A stretch of 36,787 nucleotides of DNA from Candidatus Colivicinus equi (lineage in GTDB: Bacteria; Bacillota_I; Bacilli_A; Erysipelotrichales; Erysipelotrichaceae): NCBI GenBank assembly GCA_018064825.1, contig JAGHUL010000037.1:1-36787 (forward strand), in the 5' to 3' direction. The translations under genes and the position numbers were made by a program. Under the pieces are notes generated by a model. It saw only the letters and a program-made list of their open reading frames with translations. It was not told where the DNA came from and searched no databases. How positions within the stretch are numbered: the stretch's first letter is position 1; the number at the start of each line of letters is the position of its first letter. Below are positions 24,734-32,592 of this stretch, piece after piece.

Positions 24734-25725
24734 TAAAAATCTAATTGTTTCCTTAATTCTATTTTTTCTTCGTTAGAAATAAATGCTGCATCAATTGCAT
24801 TTAGAGTACATTGTTGTAATTGTTTTTCACTAACACCGATTAATTCTAACATTGAATATTCATGCAATAAATCTGCTTTAGAGAAAATAATGTTATCAGT
24901 ATTAATTGTTACTTTTGCACCAGCTTTGATTAATTGCCTAATTGGATGTTTAGTATAATCGTCATCAAAAGCTTTTAAATTTGATGATACACAAACCTCT
25001 AGTGGGATTTGACTATCAACTACAGCTTTTAGATATGCAGGATCTTGAACACAATTTATACCATGACCAATACGATATGGTTTCATTGCTAAGGCATCCA
25101 TAATATGTGAACCAATTCCCATTTCTGCAGCATGGATAGTATATGGAATATTCTTTGCTCTAGCTATTTCAAATAGATTTCCATAATCTTTGAAATCGCA
25201 ATTATTTTCATAGCCAGCTAAATCTATAGCAACAGCTCCATCATTTAGATATTCTTCTGTAGCTAAGATTGTATCAACGTTTTCTTGGTAGTTAAATGCT
25301 GCACTATCACCTTTATGCATCATGCAGTTAATAATGCCGATTTTGATTGGATATTTTTGGCACGCAGCTTTTGCACCATCGATTACGGCTTTTAATGCTT
25401 GTTTTTGACTTAAGCCCTGTAAGCAATGTTGTTGCGAAGCAAAACGAATCTCGGCATATATCAAGCCTCTTTTTGCTAATAGTTCAACAAGATTATATGT
25501 AGCTTCATATAAATCTTCTTCATATTGCAAAGCTTTACACAATAAATCAAACTTCAAAAAATTCTTAGCAGAATGTTCTTTATTTTTTGAATACAAAATG
25601 TCATAGAAATCTTCAAAAGAAGTTGTAGTATCCAATACTTTCCTTTGAAGCAATTTCTCATATGCCCATTTGATATTTAATGAGCCATCTAGATGTAAAT
25701 GTAATTCTACTTTTGCAGCATTCAT
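24733..25725 (-). CDS. add: Adenosine deaminase
   Basis: Converts (deoxy)adenosine to (deoxy)inosine in purine salvage. All zinc ligands are in place: H9 and H11 in HLHLDG, H198 in IHAAE, D277 in INTDN, with E201 as the proton donor and H221 in IGHG. The second Asp of the classical TDD motif is Asn here, which is common in the bacterial branch. Length (330 residues) is normal. GAGGGGG lies 10 bases before ATG, and the gene follows the M28 peptidase after 3 bases. Confidence 0.94.
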   Translation of the reverse strand: MNAAKVELHLHLDGSLNIKWAYEKLLQRKVLDTTTSFEDFYDILYSKNKEHSAKNFLKFDLLCKALQYEEDLYEATYNLVELLAKRGLIYAEIRFASQQHCLQGLSQKQALKAVIDGAKAACQKYPIKIGIINCMMHKGDSAAFNYQENVDTILATEEYLNDGAVAIDLAGYENNCDFKDYGNLFEIARAKNIPYTIHAAEMGIGSHIMDALAMKPYRIGHGINCVQDPAYLKAVVDSQIPLEVCVSSNLKAFDDDYTKHPIRQLIKAGAKVTINTDNIIFSKADLLHEYSMLELIGVSEKQLQQCTLNAIDAAFISNEEKIELRKQLDF

Positions 25726-25728
25726 ATT

Positions 25729-26952
25729 CTATTTCCCCCTCTTTCTAAATAGATATATATCTAGTCTTTCCTTCATGTTATCTGGAATTGTTCTTTCAAT
25801 TGGAATCCTTTTTGCATTAACCATGTTAGATACAAATTCTTCTATGAATTGATAGTCATCATTAAAAGAATCTTTGTTCATAAGGAACATCGTATCAAAA
25901 CAACAATGAATAGGTGTTGCTGGATTGCCCTGGCCAAAACTTACTGCTGGAATTCCATTATCCGCAAATGGCGTAGAATCACTAGAATAAACATCTTGAT
26001 AACAATGACATGCTTTACCTTTTATGCTTGATAAATAATCAATATAACCAACCATCTTTTCTTCACCAGTTACACAAGCTAAGAACTTACCAATAGTTGC
26101 GCCAATCATATCAAGATTGATACATAAATCATATTTATCTAATTCTTTTTTATGCTTCTTAACATATGCCTTTGAGCCACATAATCCTCTTTCTTCAGCA
26201 CCACACCAAATGAAAGTCATATTATGAAGTGGCTCATTCTTGCTAAAGTGCTCTGCCAACTTTAATAGGCCGACGCTTCCTGAGGCGTTATCCCACGATC
26301 CTTTGGATAAAGCGGTTGAATCATAATGAGCAGTTAAAACAACATGGCGTTTACTTCTTCCTTTGATATGCGCTACAACATTTTGGCTTGAGCCAACAAA
26401 AGCTTTTTGAACTGTTGTCATTTTTATTTGGCTTACACCTTTGCTTGCCATTTCATATAGGTCTTTTATGTTACATGAAACAATTGGAAGTTTACCAAGC
26501 TCTTGTAATTTTTCACGAAGTTCTCTTGTATCAATATCGTTGTCTTCAGCAAAAAGATGGCCATCGCCTAATACAATGCCTTTACATCCTGCTTCTATTA
26601 ATTCTTTATATTTCCAATATCTAATTCTTCCTTGTAGAAGAACTATCTTATTTTCAACATCATATTTTCTTAATTCGTTGATGTCTTTTACAAAAACGAC
26701 ATCTTTAACTAAATTTGTTGCATTACCTGCTAGCTTATAAAAATTGCAGGCATATTTCTTCTTATATGGTTTTGTTACTTCTAATGAGACTTTTTCTAAT
26801 TCTGAATTATTAAGTTTAAACTTTTCTAATGTGCTTTCGATTCCAATTTTCTTTAATGTTGTTTGAATATACTTTGCAGCTTTCAATTCTTCTTTGGAAC
26901 CCCAAGTTCTTGTATATTCTAATTCTTTTAGTATTTGCATCTCATCTAACAT
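25729..26952 (-). CDS. M28-family zinc aminopeptidase with a PA-like domain
   Basis: A 407-residue cytoplasmic protein (no signal peptide). The peptidase half begins about residue 190. Zinc and catalytic residues: H209 in TAHYDS, D221 in DNASG, E253/E254 in GAEERGL, D281 in NLDMIG and H349 in PIHCCFDT. A protease-associated-like domain spans about 75-185. M28 members cleave N-terminal residues from peptides. Ribosome site AAGGGG is strong. Next to adenosine deaminase and the MBL protein it may be part of a salvage or nutrient-recycling group, but the link is only positional. Confidence 0.9.
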   Translation of the reverse strand: MLDEMQILKELEYTRTWGSKEELKAAKYIQTTLKKIGIESTLEKFKLNNSELEKVSLEVTKPYKKKYACNFYKLAGNATNLVKDVVFVKDINELRKYDVENKIVLLQGRIRYWKYKELIEAGCKGIVLGDGHLFAEDNDIDTRELREKLQELGKLPIVSCNIKDLYEMASKGVSQIKMTTVQKAFVGSSQNVVAHIKGRSKRHVVLTAHYDSTALSKGSWDNASGSVGLLKLAEHFSKNEPLHNMTFIWCGAEERGLCGSKAYVKKHKKELDKYDLCINLDMIGATIGKFLACVTGEEKMVGYIDYLSSIKGKACHCYQDVYSSDSTPFADNGIPAVSFGQGNPATPIHCCFDTMFLMNKDSFNDDYQFIEEFVSNMVNAKRIPIERTIPDNMKERLDIYLFRKRGK

Positions 26953-26963
26953 ATTCTTTCCCC

Positions 26964-27809
26964 TTATGCGTTTAATAGATTATACAATGTTTCATCGTTG
27001 TTAGTTACTATAAATTTTAATTTTATTGTTTTTGGACATATCTTGGCAAAATAATGTCTATATAACCTTGCTTGTCCTAGTAAAGATTTAATATCAGTGT
27101 CTTTATCAACATAGAACATAATCGTAAGTTCATCGTCTCTTAATTCATAGATTTCATTACGGCAATTATGAACAAACTCGTAGTCAGTATTTTCTACATA
27201 TGCTTTTAAAAACTTATACGCTTTTTTATTGGCCTTAGTATCTTTAATCTTAGAATGAATCACATTTAAAGAATATAGAACTTCTTCTTTATCAATTTCT
27301 TCATCATCAAAACTTGCCCATAAGTCTTTACTAGTCTTAGCAAGTTCTAATAATTTAATGACAACCTCTTCTGGTTTTAAATAAATATATGATTCAACGT
27401 TAGTAGAAATGGTAACACCACATTCACTTAAATAAACTGGTTGGAAGAAACAAACATCTTCTAAATAAAAACTAGAGATCTTCTTTGGAAGTTGTTTATC
27501 TTTAGAGACTTTTAATAGAGCTTCTTTGAAATCCTCAAAAGAATTGTAGCCATTTAAAATGCCGTATTTATTCCACATCGTCTTAGCACTACTAACATCG
27601 ATGTTTTTTAGTTTGCCAAAACCGACAATTCCTTTTTCTTTACCCTTTAAATGTTGTTTATCTTTCGACAAGAAAAAGACTAGATCACCAATACTGAATT
27701 CTGAGAAGTTTACATTATTAGACAGTCTCCAAAAGTTCATCGTCTTGTGATTATTCAAACGATGAAGTTGTAACATTCTCGAATCAGTAATGTAGGCGAT
27801 ACTACTCAT
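26964..27809 (-). CDS. PUA/EVE-like domain protein next to recR, unknown function
   Basis: A 281-residue protein. The N-terminal ~150 residues resemble the PUA-like domain found before HNH nucleases in some restriction proteins: NFWR at 25-28, GDLVFF at 41-46, IVGFG at 61-65, a segment like TMWNKYGILNGYNSFEDFK and a CFFQPVYLSE strand. Here no HNH follows; instead a C-terminal part contains DDELTIMFYVDKDTD and LLGQARLYRHYF, an arrangement like the QXXXY helix of PD-(D/E)XK nucleases but without an ExK pair, so any nuclease activity may be lost. It overlaps the recR stop by 4 bases (ATGA), so it is in the dnaX-recR operon. PUA/EVE domains often read modified bases; that role here is inference. 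Confidence 0.7.
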   Translation of the reverse strand: MSSIAYITDSRMLQLHRLNNHKTMNFWRLSNNVNFSEFSIGDLVFFLSKDKQHLKGKEKGIVGFGKLKNIDVSSAKTMWNKYGILNGYNSFEDFKEALLKVSKDKQLPKKISSFYLEDVCFFQPVYLSECGVTISTNVESYIYLKPEEVVIKLLELAKTSKDLWASFDDEEIDKEEVLYSLNVIHSKIKDTKANKKAYKFLKAYVENTDYEFVHNCRNEIYELRDDELTIMFYVDKDTDIKSLLGQARLYRHYFAKICPKTIKLKFIVTNNDETLYNLLNA

Positions 27810-28399
27810 TCTTCTATCTTTCTTCTGTTATCAAATGCTTTTATTAACGTTAAATCATCAGCGTAATCGAGTGATGATCCCATCGGTAAGCCATGTGCCA
27901 ATCTTGTTACAAGAACATTTTTATCTGCCAATAATTTATTTAAGTATAATGACGTCATCTCACCATCCATTGTTGGAGATGTAGCAATTATTACTTCTTT
28001 TACTTCATCGTTAATTCTATGCATCAAAGCTTCAATATTGATGTCTTCAGGATATATTCCTTTTGAAGAAGAGATTAATCCATTTAAGATATGATATAAA
28101 CCATGATAACCATTTGTCTTTTCAATTGCGACAGCTTCTTGAGGATAGCCGACAACCATAATAGTTGATCTATCACGATGTTCATCCTTACAGATTTCAC
28201 ATTCATCTTCATCACTCAAGAATCCACATACTTTACATTTTTTAATGTTCTTTACATTTAATAAATCTTGAACGATTAGGTTTATTTCATCATCGTTTTT
28301 TTCTAACAAACTAAAAGCATAACGTTGTGCAGTTTTGTAACCAACGCCTGGTAGCTTTTCAAATAAAGTGATTAGTTCTTCAAATTTTGCAGGATACAT
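27806..28399 (-). CDS. recR: Recombination mediator protein RecR
   Basis: RecR with RecO and RecF loads RecA at gaps. The 197-residue protein has the helix-hairpin-helix start (LPGVGYKTAQRYAF), the C4 zinc module (C55, C58, C67, C70) and the Toprim domain (RSTIMVVGYPQEAVAIE and ATSPTMDGEMTSLYL). Its ATG shares one base with the dnaX stop. The ebfC/yaaK gene usually between dnaX and recR is missing. Confidence 0.97.
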   Translation of the reverse strand: MYPAKFEELITLFEKLPGVGYKTAQRYAFSLLEKNDDEINLIVQDLLNVKNIKKCKVCGFLSDEDECEICKDEHRDRSTIMVVGYPQEAVAIEKTNGYHGLYHILNGLISSSKGIYPEDINIEALMHRINDEVKEVIIATSPTMDGEMTSLYLNKLLADKNVLVTRLAHGLPMGSSLDYADDLTLIKAFDNRRKIEE

Positions 28400-30045
28400 T
28401 ATTCTTCAATCTTTAAGTTATCGCCAAATAGTTCTCTTAATTTTTCTTCTTTTGTTTTTTCTTTTGGTGCTAATTGATATTTCTCAACATATACTGGTTT
28501 ATTTCTTTCGCTAATAGGAGTGGCTTTGTATCTAGTGATTAACTTGTCTTTTTGTTCATTAGTTATCGCATAGATCATCTTATCAATACCAAATTCCTCG
28601 TTAACGAATTTATATAATTCTTTATTATTGTTTTCTTCATTAATGCTATCAACTTGTTTCTTATCGCCGACGACAATCATTGCATCCTTACTTGAAGCAA
28701 GTAATTCTGTGCCAATTAATAGTTGATAGAACTTTCTCTTCTCAGGTTCGTATAGATATAAATCTAATTTATTGTAGATAATCAAATCTGCTATTCTTAA
28801 ATCTCTATTAGCAGCCAATAATAGTTTTAAGATAAAGTCTTGATCAATTTCGTTTGTTTTGATTTCAACTTCTTCAACTACTGGTTTTGTCTCTTCAACT
28901 TTGACTTCTTGTTTTTCTTCTTTAATTTCTTTTACTTCTTGAACTTCTTTGTATTCAACATTCTTGGCAGTTTTAATATTTGCCATATTAATTAAACACA
29001 TTTCAAAATAAACCAAGAAATTTTGATTTTGTCTTTCTTTAGATATTACATCTTCTAAATTATTTGCGTCTTGTAATAGTCCAGGAATAGAAACATTTCT
29101 TAATATTTCTTGAGCTTCTATTGGACTAATCTTATTTAACAATCTATCGTTTGCGCTGTCAGAGTATATCAAAGCTTCTTTTACAATCTCTAATAAATCA
29201 ACTGCAAGTTTCTTGGTATCCATGCCTTGTTCATACATTGCTCTTAAAGTTGATATTGTTTCAGCGATTTGTTGTTGATGAATCTTGACTAGTAAATCAA
29301 CTTCAACTTCTGTAGAGGTTAGACCAAAGATATGTTCAACATCTTCAAGTCTCAATTCTGCATCATTATATGAAAGACATTGCTCAAGAATTGATAAAGC
29401 ATCTCTCATTCCACCTTCAGCCATTCTTGCGATTTGACCTACTGCTTTTTCATCATATGGAATTGCTTCTTTATCTAGAATTTCCATCATTCTTTTTTTG
29501 ATTTCAAAAGTTGTAATCTTTGAGAAATTGTATCTTTGGCATCTAGATAAAACAGTTGGAATAACTTTTTGTGGATCGGTTGTAGCTAAGATAAATATAA
29601 CGTGTGATGGTGGTTCCTCTAGTGTTTTTAATAATGCATTAAAAGCAGAGGTTGAAAGCATGTGAACCTCATCGATAATATATACTTTATATTTACCTAA
29701 CATTGGTGCATAAGGCACTTGTTCAATAATCTGTCTAATATCTTCTACTGAGTTATTACTAGCAGCATCTAGTTCAATAATATCAGGATGATTATTTTCT
29801 AAGAAAGCTTTACAATTTGGGCATTCATCACAAGCTTCATCATTAAAATTCTCACAATTTATAGCCTTACCAAAAAGTTTTGCGACACTAGTTTTGCCTG
29901 TTCCACGAGGACCCGCAAACAAATAAGCATGCGCAATCTTATCTTTTTTGATAGCGTTTAATAATGTTTTGATGATATAGTCTTGTCCAACTACTTCTGA
30001 GAACTTGCTTGGACGATATGTACGATATAATACTTGGTATCCCAT
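28399..30045 (-). CDS. dnaX: DNA polymerase III gamma/tau subunit
   Basis: Clamp-loader ATPase. Walker A GPRGTGKTS (45-53), zinc-module cysteines C64, C72, C75 and C78, Walker B DEVHM (about 127-131) and the SRCQR sensor near 170 are all present. The C-terminal tail (about 370-400) is a charged Glu/Lys linker before a short tau-like domain. The 548-residue length is typical of Bacillota. No ribosome site precedes the ATG; TATAAT lies six bases before it, so the mRNA is probably leaderless. It heads the dnaX-recR-PUA protein-M28 unit. Confidence 0.97.
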   Translation of the reverse strand: MGYQVLYRTYRPSKFSEVVGQDYIIKTLLNAIKKDKIAHAYLFAGPRGTGKTSVAKLFGKAINCENFNDEACDECPNCKAFLENNHPDIIELDAASNNSVEDIRQIIEQVPYAPMLGKYKVYIIDEVHMLSTSAFNALLKTLEEPPSHVIFILATTDPQKVIPTVLSRCQRYNFSKITTFEIKKRMMEILDKEAIPYDEKAVGQIARMAEGGMRDALSILEQCLSYNDAELRLEDVEHIFGLTSTEVEVDLLVKIHQQQIAETISTLRAMYEQGMDTKKLAVDLLEIVKEALIYSDSANDRLLNKISPIEAQEILRNVSIPGLLQDANNLEDVISKERQNQNFLVYFEMCLINMANIKTAKNVEYKEVQEVKEIKEEKQEVKVEETKPVVEEVEIKTNEIDQDFILKLLLAANRDLRIADLIIYNKLDLYLYEPEKRKFYQLLIGTELLASSKDAMIVVGDKKQVDSINEENNNKELYKFVNEEFGIDKMIYAITNEQKDKLITRYKATPISERNKPVYVEKYQLAPKEKTKEEKLRELFGDNLKIEE

Positions 30046-30051
30046 GAGACT

Positions 30052-30057
30052 ATTATA
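30052..30057 (-). promoter_or_regulatory. TATAAT -10 element six bases before dnaX ATG (leaderless candidate)
   Basis: On the minus strand ATGCTATAAT (extended -10 form, TGC before TATAAT), then six bases and the dnaX ATG (30045). It lies in the 26-base gap after tadA. Confidence 0.68.
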
Positions 30058-30071
30058 GCATTGCTAAAGAG

Positions 30072-30521
30072 TTATTTTTCCCTTTTAGCCTTAAAATAAT
30101 CCTTTAATAATGCGCTACTTTTTTCATTCAATAAACCTTCATGAATTTTAGGATAATGGTTCAGTTTTTTAACATCTTTTATATTAATACTAGACACTAA
30201 TGAACCGCCTTTTTCACTTCTTGAAGCAAAGTAGACATTAGAAATTCTGGCATTGACTATGGCGCCTGTGCACATCAAACATGGTTCTAAAGTCACATAC
30301 ATGTCGCAACCTATTAAATTCCAATTATCTATTTTCTTTGATGCTTTTTTAATACATTCTATTTCCGCGTGACCTAAGACGCTATTTTTCTTTTCTTTAA
30401 CATTATGAGACATAGCTAAAACAACATCATCTTTTACAATGACGCAGCCAACTGGGATTTCATCTTCTTGATAAGCTTTCTTGGCTTGTTTTAAAGCCAG
30501 CTCCATATAATTAATGTCCAT
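30072..30521 (-). CDS. tadA: tRNA-specific adenosine deaminase TadA
   Basis: Deaminates A34 to inosine in tRNA-Arg(ACG). With start at 30521 it is 149 residues: zinc motif H51-A-E53 and PCLMC (C81, C84), with the active-site Glu E53. Longer in-frame reading to 30584 would encode a stretch lying inside the SRP RNA, so it is not coding; the ATG at 30521 begins 10 bases past the SRP RNA stem. Another ATG at 30506 is possible but would drop the usual leading helix. Neither has a ribosome site, and transcripts that end at the SRP terminator would exclude it, so it may depend on read-through. Confidence 0.93.
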   Translation of the reverse strand: MDINYMELALKQAKKAYQEDEIPVGCVIVKDDVVLAMSHNVKEKKNSVLGHAEIECIKKASKKIDNWNLIGCDMYVTLEPCLMCTGAIVNARISNVYFASRSEKGGSLVSSINIKDVKKLNHYPKIHEGLLNEKSSALLKDYFKAKREK

Positions 30522-30525
30522 AAAC

Positions 30526-30610
30526 AAAAAAGTGGTACACACAAGCAGAGGTTCGTATGGCTGCTTCCTTCCGGACCTGACCAAGTTAGTAACATATTTG
30601 TTGTACCGCT
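30526..30610 (-). ncRNA. ffs: Signal recognition particle RNA, short 4.5S type
   Basis: The minus strand carries the hallmark domain IV sequence between 30559 and 30582, with AGGTCCGGAAGGAAGCAGCC including the GGAA tetraloop and the asymmetric loop bound by Ffh. The ends close with GGUACA pairing UGUACC (30602-30607 with 30534-30539), giving an RNA of about 80 bases, and it is followed by TTTTTT (30526-30531). It is the short form, without the Alu domain of the Bacillus scRNA. Ffh and the tRNA genes are not in the window. Confidence 0.97.
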
Positions 30611-30613
30611 TTT

Positions 30614-30642
30614 ATATTATCGTAATTTGTTATCTTAATCAA
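30614..30642 (-). promoter_or_regulatory. Promoter of the SRP RNA gene
   Basis: TTGATT (30637-30642) and TAATAT (30614-30619) are separated by exactly 17 bases, placing the start near the first base of the SRP RNA helix. This is the best -35/-10 pair in the window, as expected for a stable RNA. Confidence 0.72.
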
Positions 30643-31484
30643 TCTATAGGAACAATGCTCATTTGATCCTTTGCAATAATAACTTGCATTTGAATTAAAT
30701 TGCCATCGCCATCAGCAAGTGTTATCGGATATTCACCATAGCCATGAGCGTATGCAATTACATTGTTGCCATCAATAGATATTTCTATTTCTGCTGGAGC
30801 TTCAACAACCTCGATAGGTAAAGAAACATCTAAAGTTGTATCAACTGATGCATATATATCATTGCTAGAGTAGTTTTCGTAAATGAAACCACCAATTGCA
30901 AATAAAACAGTTAACGCTAATGAAGCAATCATAATCTTCTTATCTTTAAATAACAACAATGTGAACATTATTGAAATAGCTATAATAAATAGACAAGCTA
31001 ATAATTGATAAGGTGGATTAGAAATAAATGAATTGAAGTGTGCTGGAAATTCCATAAACATCAACAAGAAATTTGCGACACTATAAATTAATAAACTTAA
31101 TATATTTCCTTTCTTTGTATAGAAAGCGATAAAACCACCAGGCAAAGTTAATAACGTGATAATAAACCATCTCTTATAGAAAGAAAAAATCTCCCATGTT
31201 GTTTCATAAAATGGTACTTGGACTAAATATACTAGAGGTTGTGAAATCAAAAAGAAGACAAATGTTTTGATTGCAGCTTCTAATGGCTTTTTACAATTTA
31301 AGATTATGTACATTGCAAGTAAAATCCACATTTCAAAACAAACACCAATATTGCCTATTGATGTTCTAGTTAAGAATGGGCAAATCATAATTAAACCAGT
31401 AACAACACCACTAATAATTGCAAGTATTATTACTTTCTTATAACTCATTTCGTTTTCAAAAAATAATTTCTTAATCTTTTCCAT
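30639..31484 (-). CDS. Multi-spanning membrane protein of unknown function with a C-terminal beta domain
   Basis: Not recognised. About seven membrane helices in the first ~210 residues are followed by a ~65-residue non-membrane domain, probably outside the cell, with strands such as AEIEISIDGNNVIAY and GDGNLIQMQVIIAK that suggest an Ig-like fold. No catalytic motif is seen. Start is 2 bases after the stop of the BECR-like gene, with a weak AGG ribosome site. Its stop codon lies next to the SRP promoter. It is cotranscribed with the GNAT-CPCC and BECR-like genes and might be related to them. Confidence 0.8.
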   Translation of the reverse strand: MEKIKKLFFENEMSYKKVIILAIISGVVTGLIMICPFLTRTSIGNIGVCFEMWILLAMYIILNCKKPLEAAIKTFVFFLISQPLVYLVQVPFYETTWEIFSFYKRWFIITLLTLPGGFIAFYTKKGNILSLLIYSVANFLLMFMEFPAHFNSFISNPPYQLLACLFIIAISIMFTLLLFKDKKIMIASLALTVLFAIGGFIYENYSSNDIYASVDTTLDVSLPIEVVEAPAEIEISIDGNNVIAYAHGYGEYPITLADGDGNLIQMQVIIAKDQMSIVPID

Positions 31485-31486
31485 AA

Positions 31487-31897
31487 CTATTGCCTATTAA
31501 AATAATCTATTCCTGCATCAGGATTGAAATAAGTACGTATATATCCTTTTGTTGAAAGGATTACAAACTCATTTGTTTCTTCTAAATAATATACATCATC
31601 ACCATCTTTTGCTTCAATTTTGTGTAATGATTTAGGATTGCTTATAACTTTATTTGCGGCTTCTTGATATTCTTCTTGAGAAGCAAAGCCCATATCTTTG
31701 CCATGCTTTTCATAGTGTTCATTCAATAACTTTTTACTCTTGAAAGTATAGTCACTTATTTCATAACTTTCTTCAACTTCGCTAATCTCTTCATGAATCT
31801 CATTTTGATTTTGATTATCATTACCATTCATCAAGAAGAAGGCAATTCCGATTACAACTATTAATAAGATAATAAATAACCTAGTGTTTTTTCTCAT
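31487..31897 (-). CDS. Membrane-anchored BECR-like putative RNase
   Basis: A 136-residue protein (start at 31897, chosen for AAAGG before the ATG). A basic N-terminus is followed by one membrane helix (about 7-23), an acidic linker (24-48) and a C-terminal domain: FKSKKLLNEHYEKHGKDMGF, EEYQEAANKVI, DGDDVYYLEETNEFVILS and the C-terminal GYIRTYFNPDAGIDYFNRQ. This matches toxin domains of the Barnase-EndoU-ColicinE5/D-RelE (BECR) fold in polymorphic and phage-encoded toxins; H61, H65, T122 and Y123 are candidate active-site residues. By the positive-inside rule the domain would lie outside the cell. The start overlaps the GNAT-CPCC gene by 17 bases. Nuclease activity is inference. Confidence 0.7.
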   Translation of the reverse strand: MRKNTRLFIILLIVVIGIAFFLMNGNDNQNQNEIHEEISEVEESYEISDYTFKSKKLLNEHYEKHGKDMGFASQEEYQEAANKVISNPKSLHKIEAKDGDDVYYLEETNEFVILSTKGYIRTYFNPDAGIDYFNRQ

Positions 31898-32591
31898 GAT
31901 AAACCTTTCTTGCCTCATTTAGACTTAACTTGTTTGCACCGCCTTTATAGTCTTTATCTTTACTTTGTATTGGATCATATTCCCACCCACAAATAGGGCA
32001 GATATCATATTTTTCTAAAAAGCGATATTTACCACAGACAGGGCAAAGCATATCGTCTTCTTTAACAATTGAACATCCTTTTAATTCTTTTGCTTCACCA
32101 GTTATTGTATCTATAGTGTAACTGGTTAATTCTTCATTAGCTATCATTCCTGCTTTAAGCATCACTTTCTTAGATGCTTCGTTGTTTGAAAGATACATAG
32201 CGTTTATTGCATTAATATTATCTGTTTCTTTAAACATATAATCTATTACTGCTTTTAAAGCTTCTGTTGCATAACCATTATTGTGATAAGTTTGAAAGTA
32301 CCAATAGCCTATTTCACAATGGTTGCTTTTTGTCGAATAATCTAAGATGTTGATTCTGCCTATTGGCGCATTAGTATCTTTAATTACTACTAACCAATCA
32401 AAAAGATATTTTTTACGATTTTGTCTTTTGATTTCATCTTTAAAGCATTTAACATAACTATCGTTATGACGTGAATATATAAATAAAGATTTTGATAGTT
32501 CTTCATCATTAGCAATAAGATCACTAACAACTCCAATATCATCAACATTGATTTTTCTCAATATAAATCTTTCAGTTTCTATCGTTTTCAT
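31881..32591 (-). CDS. GNAT acetyltransferase fused to a CPCC zinc-ribbon domain
   Basis: A 236-residue two-domain protein. Residues 1-~170 are a RimJ/RimL-like GNAT fold (ETERFILRKI at the start, CEIGYWYFQTYHNNGYATEA for acetyl-CoA binding, NEASKKVMLKAGM). Residues 183-236 form a CPCC (Cys-rich) domain: CPVC (C183, C186) and CPIC (C198, C201) bind zinc, then KDYKGGANKLSLNEARKVYH, the conserved CPCC tail. I know CPCC as a stand-alone domain; a fusion to GNAT is uncommon. It lies just before the BECR-like gene, overlapping by 17 bases, so it is a candidate antidote. Start is 2 bases beyond the AEC stop. Confidence 0.85.
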   Translation of the reverse strand: MKTIETERFILRKINVDDIGVVSDLIANDEELSKSLFIYSRHNDSYVKCFKDEIKRQNRKKYLFDWLVVIKDTNAPIGRINILDYSTKSNHCEIGYWYFQTYHNNGYATEALKAVIDYMFKETDNINAINAMYLSNNEASKKVMLKAGMIANEELTSYTIDTITGEAKELKGCSIVKEDDMLCPVCGKYRFLEKYDICPICGWEYDPIQSKDKDYKGGANKLSLNEARKVYHEKKH

Positions 32592-32592
32592 A

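Noticed and set aside
24889-24910. Asn in place of the second Asp of the adenosine deaminase TDD motif
   Set aside because: The TDN form is common in bacterial adenosine deaminases, and all zinc ligands are intact, so it is not a loss of function.
29490-29500. A-rich run in dnaX as a programmed frameshift site
   Set aside because: The run falls in the AAA+ domain and is out of the heptamer register, not in the linker where the known gamma site lies.
30522-30584. N-terminal extension of tadA in the same open frame
   Set aside because: It would lie inside the SRP RNA, including its conserved loop, and has no homology to TadA N-termini; TadA normally begins close to the helix at 30521.
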